Of a stretch of 64,000 bases of DNA, positions 22,458 to 34,784 are shown in pieces; the stretch's first letter is position 1, and each line of letters starts with the position of its first letter. The notes under the pieces were generated by a model, which saw nothing but the letters and a program-made list of their open reading frames with translations, was not told the DNA's origin and did not search any database. The stretch is from Tamarix chinensis (Eukaryota > Streptophyta > Magnoliopsida > Caryophyllales > Tamaricaceae). Location: positions 34,254,514-34,318,513 of the forward strand of contig CM060177.1 of the NCBI GenBank assembly GCA_030549775.1. Reading direction: 5' to 3'. The translations under genes and the position numbers were made by a program.

Positions 22458-23559
22458 TCAATTGTTAATATGTATTATTATTATTATTAGTATTAATGTT
22501 TTTATTATTATTTATGTTGAGGGCCGAAGCCCTATTGTATTTTTAATTTGATTTTATTATTATTCTTCTTATTATTTCTATTATTACTATTATTAATATT
22601 AATATGATATTATTATTATTATTATAATTTTTTTTGTTTTTACTATTTTGAATTACTACTATTATTATTCCATTATTAATATTACAACTACTTTACTATT
22701 AGTTTTGCTATTATTATTATTGTTATTGTTATTGTTATTGTTATTGTTATTATTATTTTCATTATTAGTATTATTATTTTATATAGGGCTGAAACCCTAT
22801 TGTGTCTATTTTAAACCGTAGTAGTAGTATTATAAATATCAAGACTTATTATTAGTAATATTATCATTATTTTTATCAATAGCATTTTACTATTCTTATT
22901 AGTGTTATCATTATTATTATTACTAAATTTGGTTATTTATTTTACTGATATTATTATTAGTATTATTTTGGTAAGGGGGCTGAAGCCCTTATTTCACTAT
23001 GTTCTTGAGTAATACCTTTTTATTATTATTGTTACTATTTTTATTATTCATGTTAATATTAACATTGATATTATTTTTGCTATTATTATTTTGGTATTTT
23101 ATCAAAAGTCAAGTCTTAGAATAAGTTAGTAATTAATAGTATTTTTGGTAGGAGGGAATCTAATTCTAGTTTTTCCTTCATAATAGGTGAGACCAGTCAA
23201 AGCCCTAAGGAGGCGTAGGAGCATGCTCTAAGATTGCTGTCATTTTAGGTAAGGGGTTACTAAGGCCTATTATGTGTTGATGTACATTATATGCTTTGAA
23301 TGATATGCATCTTATGTTTATTATTGTAATTATTTCGTATATGGTATAACATGGAGTTGAAGTATGTTTTTGTATGGCATGTGTACTATGTGTATATGAT
23401 TATATGTGTCTGTAACACATGCATGTGAGGATGTTGATGTGGTTTGTGTGGGAGAAAGGATGAAAAAGGAGGATGGGGAAAGAAGTTGACCAAGGGATGT
23501 GAGTTGACCTAAGTATTTTAATGATTTATGAGTGGAAGAATAAAATGGAAAATTTAGGG

Positions 23560-23990
23560 TTTCGTGTGAGAGAATATGATTTATGGTTTATATGGGGGAA
23601 TATAATCTATAATGTCGTATGGGAGAAACTAATTTATGGTTTTATATGGGAGAATCTAATTTATGGTTTCGTGAGGGAGAATCTAATTAATGGTCTTGTA
23701 TGGGATAATCTAATTTATGGTTTTGTCTGATTTGTGTGAGAGAATTTAATCTATGGTTTTGTATGGGAGAATTTGATTTATGGTTTTGTATAGGAGAATC
23801 TAATTTATGGTTTTATATGGGAGAATCTAATTTATGGTTTTGTGAGGGAGAATCTAATTTATGGTTTTGCATGATTTTGTGTGAGAGAATTTAATCTATG
23901 GTTTTGTATGGGAGAATTTAATTTATGGTTTTATATGGGAGAATCTAATTTATGGTTTTGTATGGAAGGATCTAATGTAGGGTTTTGTAT
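23560..23990 (+). repeat. 27-bp minisatellite with higher-order repeat
   Basis: About 15 units of GGGAGAATCTAATTTATGGT plus TTTGTAT. A block beginning with TGTGAGAGAATTTAATCTAT occurs twice about 142-145 bp apart (near 23734 and 23876), each followed by the same series of units, so a five-unit block was duplicated as a whole. It is homologous to 5748-6060. Confidence 0.85.
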
Positions 23991-24677
23991 GGATGAATCT
24001 TTGGGTTTTATATGGTTTGAATTTAGGATTTGGTATGGATGAATCTTGGGTTTTATATGGTTTGAATCTAGGGTTTGGTATGGATGAATAATTGGTTTTG
24101 TGTGGAATGAATTTAACGTTTTGTATGACGGAATCTTGGGTTTTGCATGGTGGTATTAATGGTTGGATGGCGGTATTAGGGTTTGTATGGTGGTATTAAG
24201 GGTTACATGGTGGTATTAGGGTTTACATAGTGGTATTAATGGTTGTAAGGTGGTATTAGGGTTTACATGGTGGTATTAATGGTTGCTTGATGGTATTAGG
24301 GTTTGCATGGTGGTATTAGGGTTGGCATGGGATGTATAACGAATGCATGGGAGTGAAATTTACGTATGAAACGTTGGTTTGGGATGTGAGGAAAGTAATG
24401 TAAGTGTTGTTTGGGAATTTGAACACTTTGGATGGAAAATATTACGTGGAGCATTATATGGGTACGTAGGAAACCGAGCTAGGGTTTGGTGTGACTACTT
24501 AGGGTTTTTGTGGTATTATGTGTATTTGGTGATTAAAGTGTAATTATAAGGATGTCACATATGATTTCTGATGTGTAAAGTGTAAATGGAATGATTCATG
24601 CATGTCTAGGGTGAAAGATTTTGAATAAGATACTTAAAACATTAATCACGTAAAGTGGAAGATGTTGAGTCACGCCC

Positions 24678-25012
24678 AAATTGATCCACCGGCATAATAG
24701 TGGCCAGGTACTATGGTAGCCTGGAGACCAATCCACCGGCATATAATAGTGGTAGGGTATATTAACCTAGTGACCGATCCATAGGCTAAAATAGTGCGAG
24801 ATCCTGAGCTCAATAAACCAAACCTATATGTTGTTAAGATGTGGGAAGACACTAATTACTTATAGTGGAACACCGTGCGAGAAAAGGGGCCAAACCGATC
24901 CACCGGCATATAATAGTAGTAGGGCATGTACCTTAAGTGACCGATCCACCGGCTATAATAGTAGCTAGGAGCCAAAGTGCCTTGGAGACCGCTCCACCGG
25001 CAAAAATAGTGG
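24678..25012 (+). repeat. CCGATCCACCGGC-type repeat array
   Basis: Units of (C)CGATCCACCGGCATA(TA)ATAGTGG, some mutated (TCCATAGG, GCTCCACCGG). The array is bipartite around CTGAGCTCAATAAACC and TACTTATAGTGGAACACC, as in the other solo LTR at 6727-7070. Open frames on the minus strand here are shadows of the repeat. Confidence 0.8.
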
Positions 25013-25498
25013 GGTTCCCGTACTCGTATGGACTTGATAAAGAGCATGGTGTGAAAATATTTCAATAAAGTAATTAATCTAAACTATATTGGATCTTGAC
25101 ATTTTCACCTAATCGTTCATTTGCCTTGATGTTATCATGATGGATTATGCTCTTTTATTTCTTCTACATTATTTGTATGATTTTGTGTGTTGGCCTTAGT
25201 GCTCCGCTACCTTTCTCAGTATGTAGCGTACTGATCACTCTTTTCATAGGTACTGCTCATTCGTACGAGTAGTATGCCCTTCTGACTTTGTGTAGGTGGG
25301 CAAGACATTAATCAAGGATGAGTATTGAGCTTGTGGTTGGCTCCAAGTTCAAGACTGTCGTGGCCGTATTCACTCTTCTTGTTATTTTATCTTCTTCTGC
25401 TATTTCCTTTGTATCAAATTAGCTCTCTTATGATTTATTACTCGATTGAGTATTTTAAATGAACATTTTATCAGTTGTAAGCTTATTTCTCTTTTGGA

Positions 25499-25504
25499 AA
25501 TAAA
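25499..25504 (+). terminator. Putative LTR polyadenylation signal
   Basis: AATAAA followed by TTACAATTCTTTATGCGTAC and a T-rich run. It aligns with 7485-7490. Confidence 0.5.
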
Positions 25505-25925
25505 TTACAATTCTTTATGCGTACTTTGATCTTTTTTTACAACTGTTTAATGCTTATTTGGAGTTTAGTTTTTCTTGATTTGTAATTGATTGATTACTCT
25601 TTTCTTTTAGCCTTAGCACTTGGTACTGGAATGATTAGAGTAAACTGGTATGGCACTAAGTGTTGCGGTAACATTCCAAGAATTCATAGGTTTTTAGTAT
25701 TTCTATTTTAATTACTTCCATTTCAAAAAAAAATATAGTGAATTTTGGGGGTGTTACGATAAACTAGGATTAAAAATTAATAGTTTGATTTCTATCAACT
25801 TTTTAACCTGATTATTTTTATATCTAAACCATCATAATAATATGAATAATAATAACATATTTAATACTAAAACTCCTAAAATAATAATTATAACTAATCA
25901 TATGATTATTAATTTATAATTACCA

Positions 25926-27368
25926 TTTTCATTCAAAATTAAAGATGAAAGAGACATTACAACTTGAGATATTTACATTAAATGTTGTTAGTACTAATTA
26001 TTCATGTATCAATATCTGTTGATATGATAGTATATTTAATACATATATAGATAAATATATTATCATAAATATCTAAATATACTAATTCGACATAAATAAA
26101 CAATAAAAAATAGCTTAAAGTTACTATTGCGATGCTAAATAGTCAATATAATGATAGTATTATAGAAAGATAAATATACTACTACTTGTTATTAGATATA
26201 CTATAATATAAACATCCAAATATTCTAAGATATAAAACACATGTAAGAGTTCATATATCTAATAAAACAAGTATATTAAATAGGCCATAGCAGTATTATT
26301 ATTCATAAAATTAGTATGTCAGCTTTTCCAAATAATATCACTTTTTAACGTCAAAATATAAATACCAAAAGTTTCTCTCATTGATGATCTTAATTATGTA
26401 CTTTTAATTGTATTGAATTATTAATCAATAGCAATAATATAATTTTATACATTTATAATTTATTAGTTAGGACTAAAATATTTTTCATTGAAATTTTAAT
26501 CTTTCCTATTTTATATGACTATAACATTTACAGTAGTGATATTTTTCTTTTAAAATATTTAGGATCTGACAAATATCATGGAGCTATTTTAGTTATCTAA
26601 TCAATGAAATTTTCAGCATGTTATAATTAAAATGATAAAATAGAATTGCATATTTGAGATATTACATAAAACGGGGGAAAAAAAGAGTTTGAAGCTTAAC
26701 GGGAAAATATAAGTAAAACCTAACATATTGAATAATTTCCTATCACTATACTATGTTCTTTGTTATCAGAAGCTCATTCAATAACATTATAGAAATTTTG
26801 TGACACCATAATAATAAAATACAAATAAGTTATATTCATCTATTGTATCAATATTCAAATTTAGATATTTGAATGCTCATCATTCAAGTAGAATTCAAAT
26901 TGATGTGCAACATGAAAAGGAAATGTTCTCAACCAAACATGACAAATTTTACACTGTAGAATATAGAAACGAGAACATAAAAACATGCACAAGAAAAATC
27001 TGCGTGTGATGAAATTATATCTTCATTCAAGTAGAATGTGTTGCTCGATATCCTAAAATATGTTCACCACCAAGATATCACCAAAAGTAGTCATCTTTTT
27101 CTCTGCTTACATTTGTACTTGTAGGTTGTTCATTAGCAACCTGATGAACAACATCATCCAGCATTTGCTTCCCTTGACATTTGAATATCATATCAATAGT
27201 TTTGTCTAGTCAAATACGATTGATTATGCAACACAAAACACACAACTAGCAACAACATATTTTTGTAAAGGAAGTTATCAAGGGGAAAACTTTTGCATGA
27301 TTGATGCCTCCTTAGTTGTCTAATCTATTGATTTTATAAGGAGGAAAAATAGAGGCGATACGCGGAAG
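25926..27368. other. AT-rich spacer, nothing recognised
   Basis: Very AT-rich sequence with no open frame that resembles a known protein. From about 27100 the composition changes; this part may be internal sequence of a minus-strand copia element adjoining the LTR at 27369, but no motif confirms it. Confidence 0.5.
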
Positions 27369-27963
27369 TGAAATCATGATCGATTCAAGGAGAAAAGTGC
27401 AGGATCAATTCAATTTAAACTATAAATAGAAATAATGTGAAAAATAAAAGAATACATAATTTTACGTGGTTCACCTAATGTAGGCTACGTCTATAGACGA
27501 CGACGAGTAAAGATAATCTTACTATATAGATAAAGAATACAAGAAATCATCAATTGAATAGAGGATTGTAGGGATCTATCACTCTCAATTGTTCTAACTT
27601 TCAAAGAAAATAGTGAATAAAATGTGTGTGTGGAACTATAACGGATATTGTGAGTCATTTTCTGAGGGAAGGCCACAAATTACATATAAATAGTCTTTAA
27701 AAGAAAATTCTAAAAAAATTGCTAATTGATGGAGAGTAAAAAACTTTAACTCTCCATTGATGGTGCTCAATACTACCAATTAATTTAGTAGTAAAGTATT
27801 CGGTTACTTTAGCTTCATATTTAAATCTTCCATAACCGTTGGTTTTAAACTCTACATTGATGGCAATAAATACTATTAATTAATTTGGTAGTATAATCTT
27901 CAGTTACTTAAACTTCACATTAAAAACTTCTATAACCGCAAGATTTGAGGAACAAACTCAACA
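27369..27963 (-). mobile_element. Copia-type LTR, minus strand
   Basis: Read on the minus strand it starts TGTTGAGTTTGTTCC at 27963, contains ACATTAGGTGAACCACGTAA followed by a T-rich stretch and TTGATCCTGCACTT, and ends near ATTTCA at 27369. The ACGTGGTT(C) plus TTGATCCTGC combination is common near the 3' end of plant copia LTRs. A degenerate PBS-like GCGTATCGCC follows. No second LTR or pol is found, so it is a solo or truncated copy. Confidence 0.55.
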
Positions 27964-28365
27964 AATTTACTTTTTGATTACACTGACATAGAACCTTGCA
28001 AAGTATATGTAGGTCCACAACAAGGCGTTGGCAAAGAGAGAGAGTGAGTGCTAAACATGGAAACAACCGAAGACATAGTCGGCCTATCTTATACATGCTC
28101 TTGAATGCGTAGTAACCTAATATGTATGCATCTCATAATTTCAGACCTTAAATTAGAAAAGATTTTTTTATCAACAATATTTATAAGAGTGTTTTCATTC
28201 CAATTTCTCCACGCCTACAAGAGCAAAAGGAAAAATTAGGCTACCTCTCTGACCTTATTTTTCCAAAATTGAAATGTTGTGTACAAATAGAGTCAAAATC
28301 ATTCAATCAGGGCCCATTATATCTCAAATGGAAACTAATAATTATAGCAAAGAGCTACAAGTAAA

Positions 28366-28825
<460 letters not shown>

Positions 28826-28925
28826 CTGCATTACCATATATAATGAGTGTTTAGCAAGTTTAGACTGCATGACAAAGTTACAAGACAATTATATAATAGG
28901 GTAGCAGTACTATATATAAGCATAC

Positions 28926-29135
28926 CAAATAAAAAATAATCCAAGCTTCTGTTTTGCACAAACTCATAAACCAGAACTCTTTCTTCTTATTTGAAACAGA
29001 AGCCTAAAAGCCTAGCTAGATTCCTGTGCTAAAACTTTGCCACTAAGGACCTCATTTTTTAATTCGACTTTGCCTTGTCTAGAGTTCTTGGCCAACCTAT
29101 TCACTGCAATTTCTCGGCCACTGGGCAGTGTACCT
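28926..29135 (-). pseudogene. CRK pseudogene: kinase N-lobe exon
   Basis: It encodes GTLPSGREIAVNRLAKNSRQ; the normally conserved ATP-anchoring Lys (AVKRL) is Asn here. It continues with LLGFCFK, an in-frame stop, and RVLVYEFVQNRSLDYFLFG, ending at a GTATGC donor. The acceptor reads AAG instead of CAG/TAG. The region between the alpha-C helix and LLGF is partly out of frame. Confidence 0.85.
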
Positions 29136-29259
29136 TGTATTTGCATTTACACATTGGGATGCATCTATATACATATTAAGCATGGATCGAGCTTCAGAAA
29201 GAAGAAACTAGTTAAGGAACCAAGAGACAAAGTTTGCATTTATATACTTTTCCATCTCA

Positions 29260-29489
29260 TATTGGAGTAGTATTACGTGTAAGCCACGTGTATTTAGCCA
29301 CATGTATATTTTAGACACTCTGTTAAGTCTAAATGTAGTTAGTTAATATCCTTCTTAATCAATCATTTTCCCGCTCATGTAATACACAAAACTAAACCAG
29401 CTGTAATACACATTTTTTGACACTTTCTCTCCTTTATCATCTTCTTTCTACAATTATTGATTATCAATTTTTTCATAGTTGTTCACACA
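29260..29489 (+). repeat. 5' LTR of the intronic copia element
   Basis: 230 bp, TATTGGAGTAG (TG changed to TA) to GTTCACACA. Against the 216-bp 3' LTR it has a 14-bp insertion in the GTAAGCCACGTGTATTTAGC region, apparently a local duplication (CACGTGTAT then CACATGTAT). Otherwise the two LTRs are very similar. Confidence 0.9.
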
Positions 29490-29555
29490 TGGCATCAAAG
29501 CAACTCTAAATGTGATCCTTTCATTTATTTTTCTTTTAACCTAATTTTCTATTGT

Positions 29556-30480
29556 CCATGGTAAACACAATTTTGATCTCCAACTCTTCCAATTCTTCGT
29601 TTTGGTTTTCGATTCATTCCTCTAATAAACCAGGAGCCTTGATTGTTTCAGATCAATTTGATGGAACCGGATACATGACATGGCATCGATCCATAAAGAT
29701 CAGCCTCTCCGCCAAAGACAAATTGTGTTTCATCAACAGTATGTGTGTAAAACCTCCAGAAACCGATCCAAGTCTTCGCTAATGGGAGAAATGCAACAAT
29801 ATAGTAATCACCTGGATTCTTAAAAACATAAGCAAACCAATTACTCACAGTATCATGTTCTCTTCGACAGCTTGAGAAATTTAGCTAGAACTTGAGCAAA
29901 GGTTTGGCTAGACAAATGAGGCTCAGTTATTTCAACTTCAGAAAGGTATTTGTTCCATAGCTCAAGTTTTGATAATATCACATCGTATTTCACAAGGCTC
30001 AAGAATTATTGGCATGACTTGTCTTCTATATTGGCTGGGACTACTTGCACCTGTGGTTGTACGTGCGGTGCAAATGAAAAACGAATGAAGAATGATGAAA
30101 AGATGAAGTTAATATAATTTCTCATGGGATTAAATGACAGTTATTCTTCTCATCGAGGGAATATTTTAATGATGAAACCCTCTCCCTTGCTGTCAGAGGC
30201 ATATTCTATACTACTACAGGAGGAACAGTAACGAGAAGCTTACTCTAATAGCAATTTTCAAGAACAAGCAGCAGCTTCTTTTAATGCTCAATTCTCTACA
30301 AACAAGCCAGGAATGAAGTTCAATAATGCAAACAAAAGAAACATTGAGAAGAGGTCTAACCTACACTACAATTATCGTAAAAATTCAGGCCATACCATCG
30401 AGCAGTGATACAGGCTTCATGGATTCCCTAGTGACTTCAAATTCACTAAGTCAAAACCGAAAATGGGAGCACTAGTATAA
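29556..30480 (+). pseudogene. Copia gag remnant
   Basis: It starts near the ATG at 29558 and keeps the copia gag N-terminal pattern (KPGALIVSDQFDGTGYMTWH, then RSIKISLSAKDKLCFI). A stop follows at about 29780 and several more further on. The later CCHC knuckle is not intact. Known role: forms the virus-like particle that packages element RNA. Confidence 0.8.
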
Positions 30481-30576
30481 TCCAACTCATCATCTGAGAA
30501 TTCTCAACACAACGCAACTCCTCAGCTTACTCAGGAACAATGTGCTCAACTTCTCAGCTTACCCAATCAACACAAC

Positions 30577-31215
30577 ATGTCAGCATCACCTTCAAAACCT
30601 GATGCACAATATTCTGCCAACCTTGCTGGTAAGCTAGCTTGCTCATGTCATGGATTAGATGGTTCATGTTCTTGTTTTCATTCCCAAATGAATCGAAATT
30701 TTTATATTCTAGACTCAGGGGCCACAGACCATATGTGTTTTGATCCAAAATTATTCCAGAATACCAAAATTCTTTCTAAGCCATTCCATATAACTCTCCC
30801 CAATGGCCAAATATCCCAAGTAACACATTCGGGCAGCATTACTTTATCTACCACCATCATCCTCAATGATGTTCTTCTTGTCCCTGATTTCACCTATAAT
30901 CTTATTTCTATTAACAAGTTTTGCAGCTAGTTTCATTGTAAAGCCATTTTTACAACTAATTGTTGCTTATTGCAGGGCCTTTCCATGAGGAGGCCACTGG
31001 CAATTGGCAAAGTCCAAGGTGGCCTTTACATATTGGATACTCTACATACAAGTCATACACCTAGAGTGCATTCTGATCTTTTTCATGTTTCAAATAATTC
31101 AGTCAATGTACCCATTTTCTCTTTGACTGCTTCACAAAATTCTTGTAATAATAGTAATAACTCTGATATGATGTGGCATTGTAGACTTGGACACTTACTA
31201 GTGCGTAAGGTATAG
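30577..31215 (+). pseudogene. Copia protease and integrase zinc region
   Basis: FYILDSGATDHMC is the aspartic-protease active site (DSG). It continues PFHITLPNGQISQVTHSGSI. A TAG at about 30928 interrupts. The GAG-pre-integrase segment follows with MMWHCRLGH, the first half of the HHCC zinc finger. Same frame as the integrase core downstream. Confidence 0.9.
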
Positions 31216-31218
31216 ACA

Positions 31219-32343
31219 TTGTCAATTTCTGAGAATGGCATAAATCATGATTTTACACATTGCTCTATTTGTCCCCAAGCCAGGCAACACAAATTTCCCT
31301 TTCTCCAATGCACAATTCACACCACTCAGAAATTTGAATTAATACACATTGACATATGGGGATCATATTGTGTTCCCACCTATGATGGTCATAAATATTT
31401 TTTGACCATTGTAGATGATTTCACCCGTTGTACCTGGACTCATCTCTTATCCCACAAAAGCAATGCCCTGTCTTTACTCAAATATTTCCTCAACATGGTA
31501 AACACCCAGTTCAATACCAAAGTTAAAACCATTCGTTCTAATAATGCATTAGAACTTGGATCTAGCATCCCAGCCTCTCAACTCTTCCATGAACATGGAA
31601 TTATCCACCATACTAGCTGCATCTACACACCACAACAAAATGGGGTTGTGGAACAAAAATACAAACACCTTCTTGAAATAGCTAGATCCCTTCTTTTCCA
31701 ATCCAATTTACCTTTGCGGTTTTGGGGTGATTGTGTGCTCACAGCCACTTACCTCATAAATCGATTTCCTTCTAAAGTTCTCAATAATAATACTCCATAT
31801 TTTCTTCTCCATAATACTCCACCTTCATATCAACACCTCAAAGTCTTTGGTTACTTGTGCTATGTCTCTAATCCCACTCACAGCAAAGACAAATTTAGTC
31901 CAAGAGCATCCCTATGTATTTTCATTGGTTACCCTTTTGGAAAGAAAAGTTATAAAATTTATAACCTCATCACACATAACATATCTACATCCCGAGATAT
32001 CATATTCCATGAAACAATATTTCCATACAAAAATAGCCTAGCCAACACTTCAGATATTCTACCTCTGCCTATATCTGATGATCAGTCAAATTCCACAGCT
32101 CCTTTCATATCATCTTCAGATCCTATAGCCAATCATCATAATATAATCCCCAATATACCTCCTGCTCAAACTGATCATATCCCTCATCATCCTCATAAGT
32201 CTTCCAGAGTTCATAAACCCCCAAGTCACCTCACTGATTTTATCTGTTCAGCAGCTTCTTCTTCCACCCTATGTCCTTATACCATTAATCATTCATCTAC
32301 TTCATCCTATCCTAAACATTTCTGCTTCAGTTCTCTTTCCTAG
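31219..32343 (+). pseudogene. Copia integrase core
   Basis: The longest open stretch in the window (374 codons). It has CSICPQARQHKFPF (end of the zinc finger), FELIHIDIWGSY (first catalytic Asp), TIRSNNALELGS where the second catalytic Asp is Asn (AAT at 31540-31542), and YTPQQNGVVEQKYKHLLE with the Glu kept (31651-31653). KVFGYLCYVSNPTHS and FSPRASLCIFIGYPFGKKSY mark the copia integrase C-terminus. One lost DDE residue is enough to abolish strand transfer. Confidence 0.95.
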
Positions 32344-33925
32344 GCTAATCAACAGCTCTTTAAATCTTTATCTCAAGCACATGAACCCTCTTCCTATGAA
32401 GAGGCAGCTAGAGACCCAAATTGGCAGAATGCTATGTAGCAGAAATTTAAGGCCTTAGATGCTACAAATACCTGGGATCTTGTTCCTCTTCCTAAGGGTA
32501 AGAAACCTATCACTTGTAAATGGGCTTACAAAATCAAGCATAAGGCAGATGGAGACATTGAAAGATATAAAGCCAAATTGGTTGTTCAAGGATTCCCTCA
32601 AAAGGCTGGTTTAGATTACAATGAAACTTATTCTCCTGTTGTCAAGATGACTACCATACATAGCCTTATAGCTAATGCAGTCAAAAGGAACTGGAAAATG
32701 CATCAATTAGATGTTAATAATGCATTCCTTCATGGAGATCTTAACAAAGAAATCTACATGAGGCCTCCACCTGGTTTGCCTCTTCCTGATCCTTCATATG
32801 TATGTCATTTGAAAAAATCACTTTATGACCTTAAACATGCTTCACGATAGTGGTATGTGAAACTCACTTCATCATTGAGAGCTCGAGGATACATTATGTC
32901 CTAGAATAATCATTCCTTATTCTCCAAATGGAATGGTTCTCTCATGGTTTTCATTACTATATATGTTGATGATATTTTGCTGACATGAAATGATGAATGG
33001 GAAATGGCAGCTATGAAGACTCATTTAGATAATTAGTTCAAGATCAAGGATCTTGGCTTTCTTCACTACTTCTTGGGTCTCGAAGTTCTGCAAGAATCTT
33101 AAGGTATTATTTTGACTCAACAAAAATTTGCTTTGGAAATTCTCAAGGAATTCAACTGCACTGGTTCACCATTATCCACACCTCTTGCGCCTAATCTTAA
33201 GCTATCTCCACTTGATGGAAAACCATGCTCGGATCCCACTCTGTATCGTAGTCTTGTTGGGAAAATTAATTTTTTTAACCCACACAAGACCTAACCTTGT
33301 TTTTGCTGCTCAATATTTGAGCCAATTTATGCAGCATCCTCGTGAACCTCATTACCATGCTACTATACATACTTTACGTTACATAAAATCTAACCCGACA
33401 TTAGGCCTTTTCATGTCTTCTTCTCCCAACTTCTCTCTACAAGCCTTTTGTGATTCTGATTGGGCCGCTTGTCCAACCACCCGATGCTCAGTTAGTGGTT
33501 GGTTCATTATGCTCGGCTCTTCACCTCTGTCTTGGAAAGCAAAGAAGCAAACTATTGTTTTCATTATCTTCAGCTGAAGCTAAATACAGAAGCATGAGAA
33601 GAGTCACAGCTTAACTTGGCTGGCTTACCCACCTTCTTCATGAGTTGAATGTTCCTTGTATCACTCCTATTCCTCCTAAATGTGATAATCAAGCTGCAGT
33701 GCACATTGCCAAGAATCTAGTATTTCACAAACGAACAAAACACATTGATTTAGATTGTTATTTTGTTCGAGAGAAGTTGAATGAAGGATTAATCACAATT
33801 TCTCATATTTCAGCTCCTCAACAATTGGCTGACATCTTCACTAAATCTCTCCCTAGTTCTCTTCATGGAAAATGTTTATCCAAGCTGGGGGTGTTCTCTC
33901 CTTCACACCCTCCATCTTGAGGGGG
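32344..33925 (+). pseudogene. Copia reverse transcriptase and RNase H
   Basis: RT motifs are in frame 1: [40 protein letters not shown], and YVDD at 32962-32973 (intact). Stops occur at about 32341, 32438, 32848, 32902, 32988, 33034 and 33101, many fitting W-to-stop or Q-to-stop transitions. A frame change lies near 33285 and another near 33575. RNase H keeps AFCDSDWAACPTTRCSVSGW, then CDNQAAVHIAKN and FHKRTKHIDLDCYFVREKL. The domain ends just before the PPT. Confidence 0.9.
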
Positions 33926-33927
33926 GT

Positions 33928-34143
33928 TGTTGGAGTAGTATTACGTATAAGGCACATGTATATTTTAGACACTCTATTAAGTCTAAACGTAGTTAGTTAA
34001 TATCCTTCTTAATCAATCATTTTCCCACTCATGTAATACACAGAACTAAAGCAGCTGCAATACACATTTTTTGGCACTTTCTCTCCTTTATCATCTTCTT
34101 TCTACAATTCTTGATTATCAATTTTTTCATAGTTGTTCACACA
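33928..34143 (+). repeat. 3' LTR of the intronic copia element
   Basis: 216 bp, TGTTGGAGTAGTATTACG to GTTCACACA, directly after the GGGGGG-containing PPT and followed by TCTCA, the target duplication. It lacks the 14-bp extra segment of the 5' LTR. Confidence 0.9.
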
Positions 34144-34407
34144 TCTCATCAGTCGAATGAGAGGAGAAAAAAAATTAAAGTAAGGCTCAGTTTGGATCGT
34201 GAAAAATGACGTGGAAAGAAAAATGAAAAGAAAAGAAAATTAAAGTAAAAAAATAGAAATAAATCAATTTTTTCCCTATTGTTTGGTTGTTGGAAAATAT
34301 TTATAGAAAATAAATTCTTAAAAGGTACCTTTTCATTAGATTTTCTCAAAAGAAAATTTTAAATAAGGTGAGTATTATCATCATCGTCATCATTGTTATT
34401 GTTCTTC

Positions 34408-34408
<1 letters not shown>

Positions 34409-34466
<58 letters not shown>

Positions 34467-34467
34467 T
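34409..34467. repeat. (TTA)n microsatellite
   Basis: About 59 bp of perfect trinucleotide repeat inside the Harbinger-like element. Confidence 0.95.
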
Positions 34468-34718
34468 ACATATCCTTTTATATTTAATAAAAAATAAAAA
34501 TATTATAGTAGTACATGACATATTTCATGGAGTTTCTAAAAATTTATAAAAAATTTATAAAATCAATATTAATGCCAATTATTTTAGAAAAAAAATCTAA
34601 AATATTACATAAAACACTTACAATTATTTTTTTTTAAATCTAAAGATATATAAAATAAAACATATGCCTTTTTGTTTTAGACATGTCACAACAAACTTGG
34701 AAAAAAAGAAAGAATAAC

Positions 34719-34721
<3 letters not shown>

Positions 34722-34779
<58 letters not shown>
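34722..34779. repeat. (TA)n microsatellite
   Basis: About 58 bp of perfect TA repeat inside the Harbinger-like element. Confidence 0.95.

Positions 34780-34784
<5 letters not shown>

Larger units (their letters stand above)
20565..25759 (+). mobile_element. Giant solo LTR, 5,195 bp, second copy of the first family
   Basis: It starts TAAAATGCCCTGAAAATTTT and ends GGGGGTGTTACG, i.e. TG...CA with one transition at each end. ATAAA is duplicated at 20560-20564 and 25760-25764, and the flanking host sequence is continuous when it is removed (GTATAAACTAGGATTAAAA, compare 14571-14589). It is colinear with 3068-7726 for the AT-rich start, pyrimidine tract, TATA box, ATT tract, minisatellite, GGTATTAGGGTTT array, CCACCGG array, AATAAA and terminal block. 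It is longer mainly because of expanded ATT and minisatellite tracts. No PBS, PPT or pol. Confidence 0.85.
16440..25925 (-). mobile_element. Giant LTR, second family, minus strand, split by a solo LTR
   Basis: Reading the minus strand from 25925 to 25760 and then 20564 to about 16440 gives one unit of roughly 4.3 kb, interrupted by solo LTR 20565-25759 with ATAAA duplicated on either side. Its 5' part matches 10043-10823 and 14292-14763. Order on the minus strand: AT-rich start, C-rich block (plus-strand G-rich 19480-20300), AT-rich block, three tandem arrays (18070 down to 16900), and a TTTTAGCCTTAGCACTTAGTA motif (complement of 16548-16575) like that of the first family. The 5' TGTAATACCCC end is lost at 25925 and the 3' end near 16440 is not sharply defined. 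No coding region is seen. Confidence 0.65.
29260..34143 (+). mobile_element. Full-length Ty1/copia retrotransposon, 4,884 bp, in a CRK intron
   Basis: Two short LTRs (29260-29489 and 33928-34143) flank gag-pol, and TCTCA is duplicated outside them (29255-29259, 34144-34148). A PBS (TGGCATCAAAGCA, 29490-29502) complementary to initiator-Met tRNA follows the 5' LTR, and a PPT (TCTTGAGGGGGG, about 33915-33926) precedes the 3' LTR. Order of domains: gag, protease, integrase, RT, RNase H, as in copia. Short LTRs and compact size suit the Ale/Retrofit group (inference). Many stops and frame changes make it inactive. It lies antisense to the CRK pseudogene. Confidence 0.95.
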
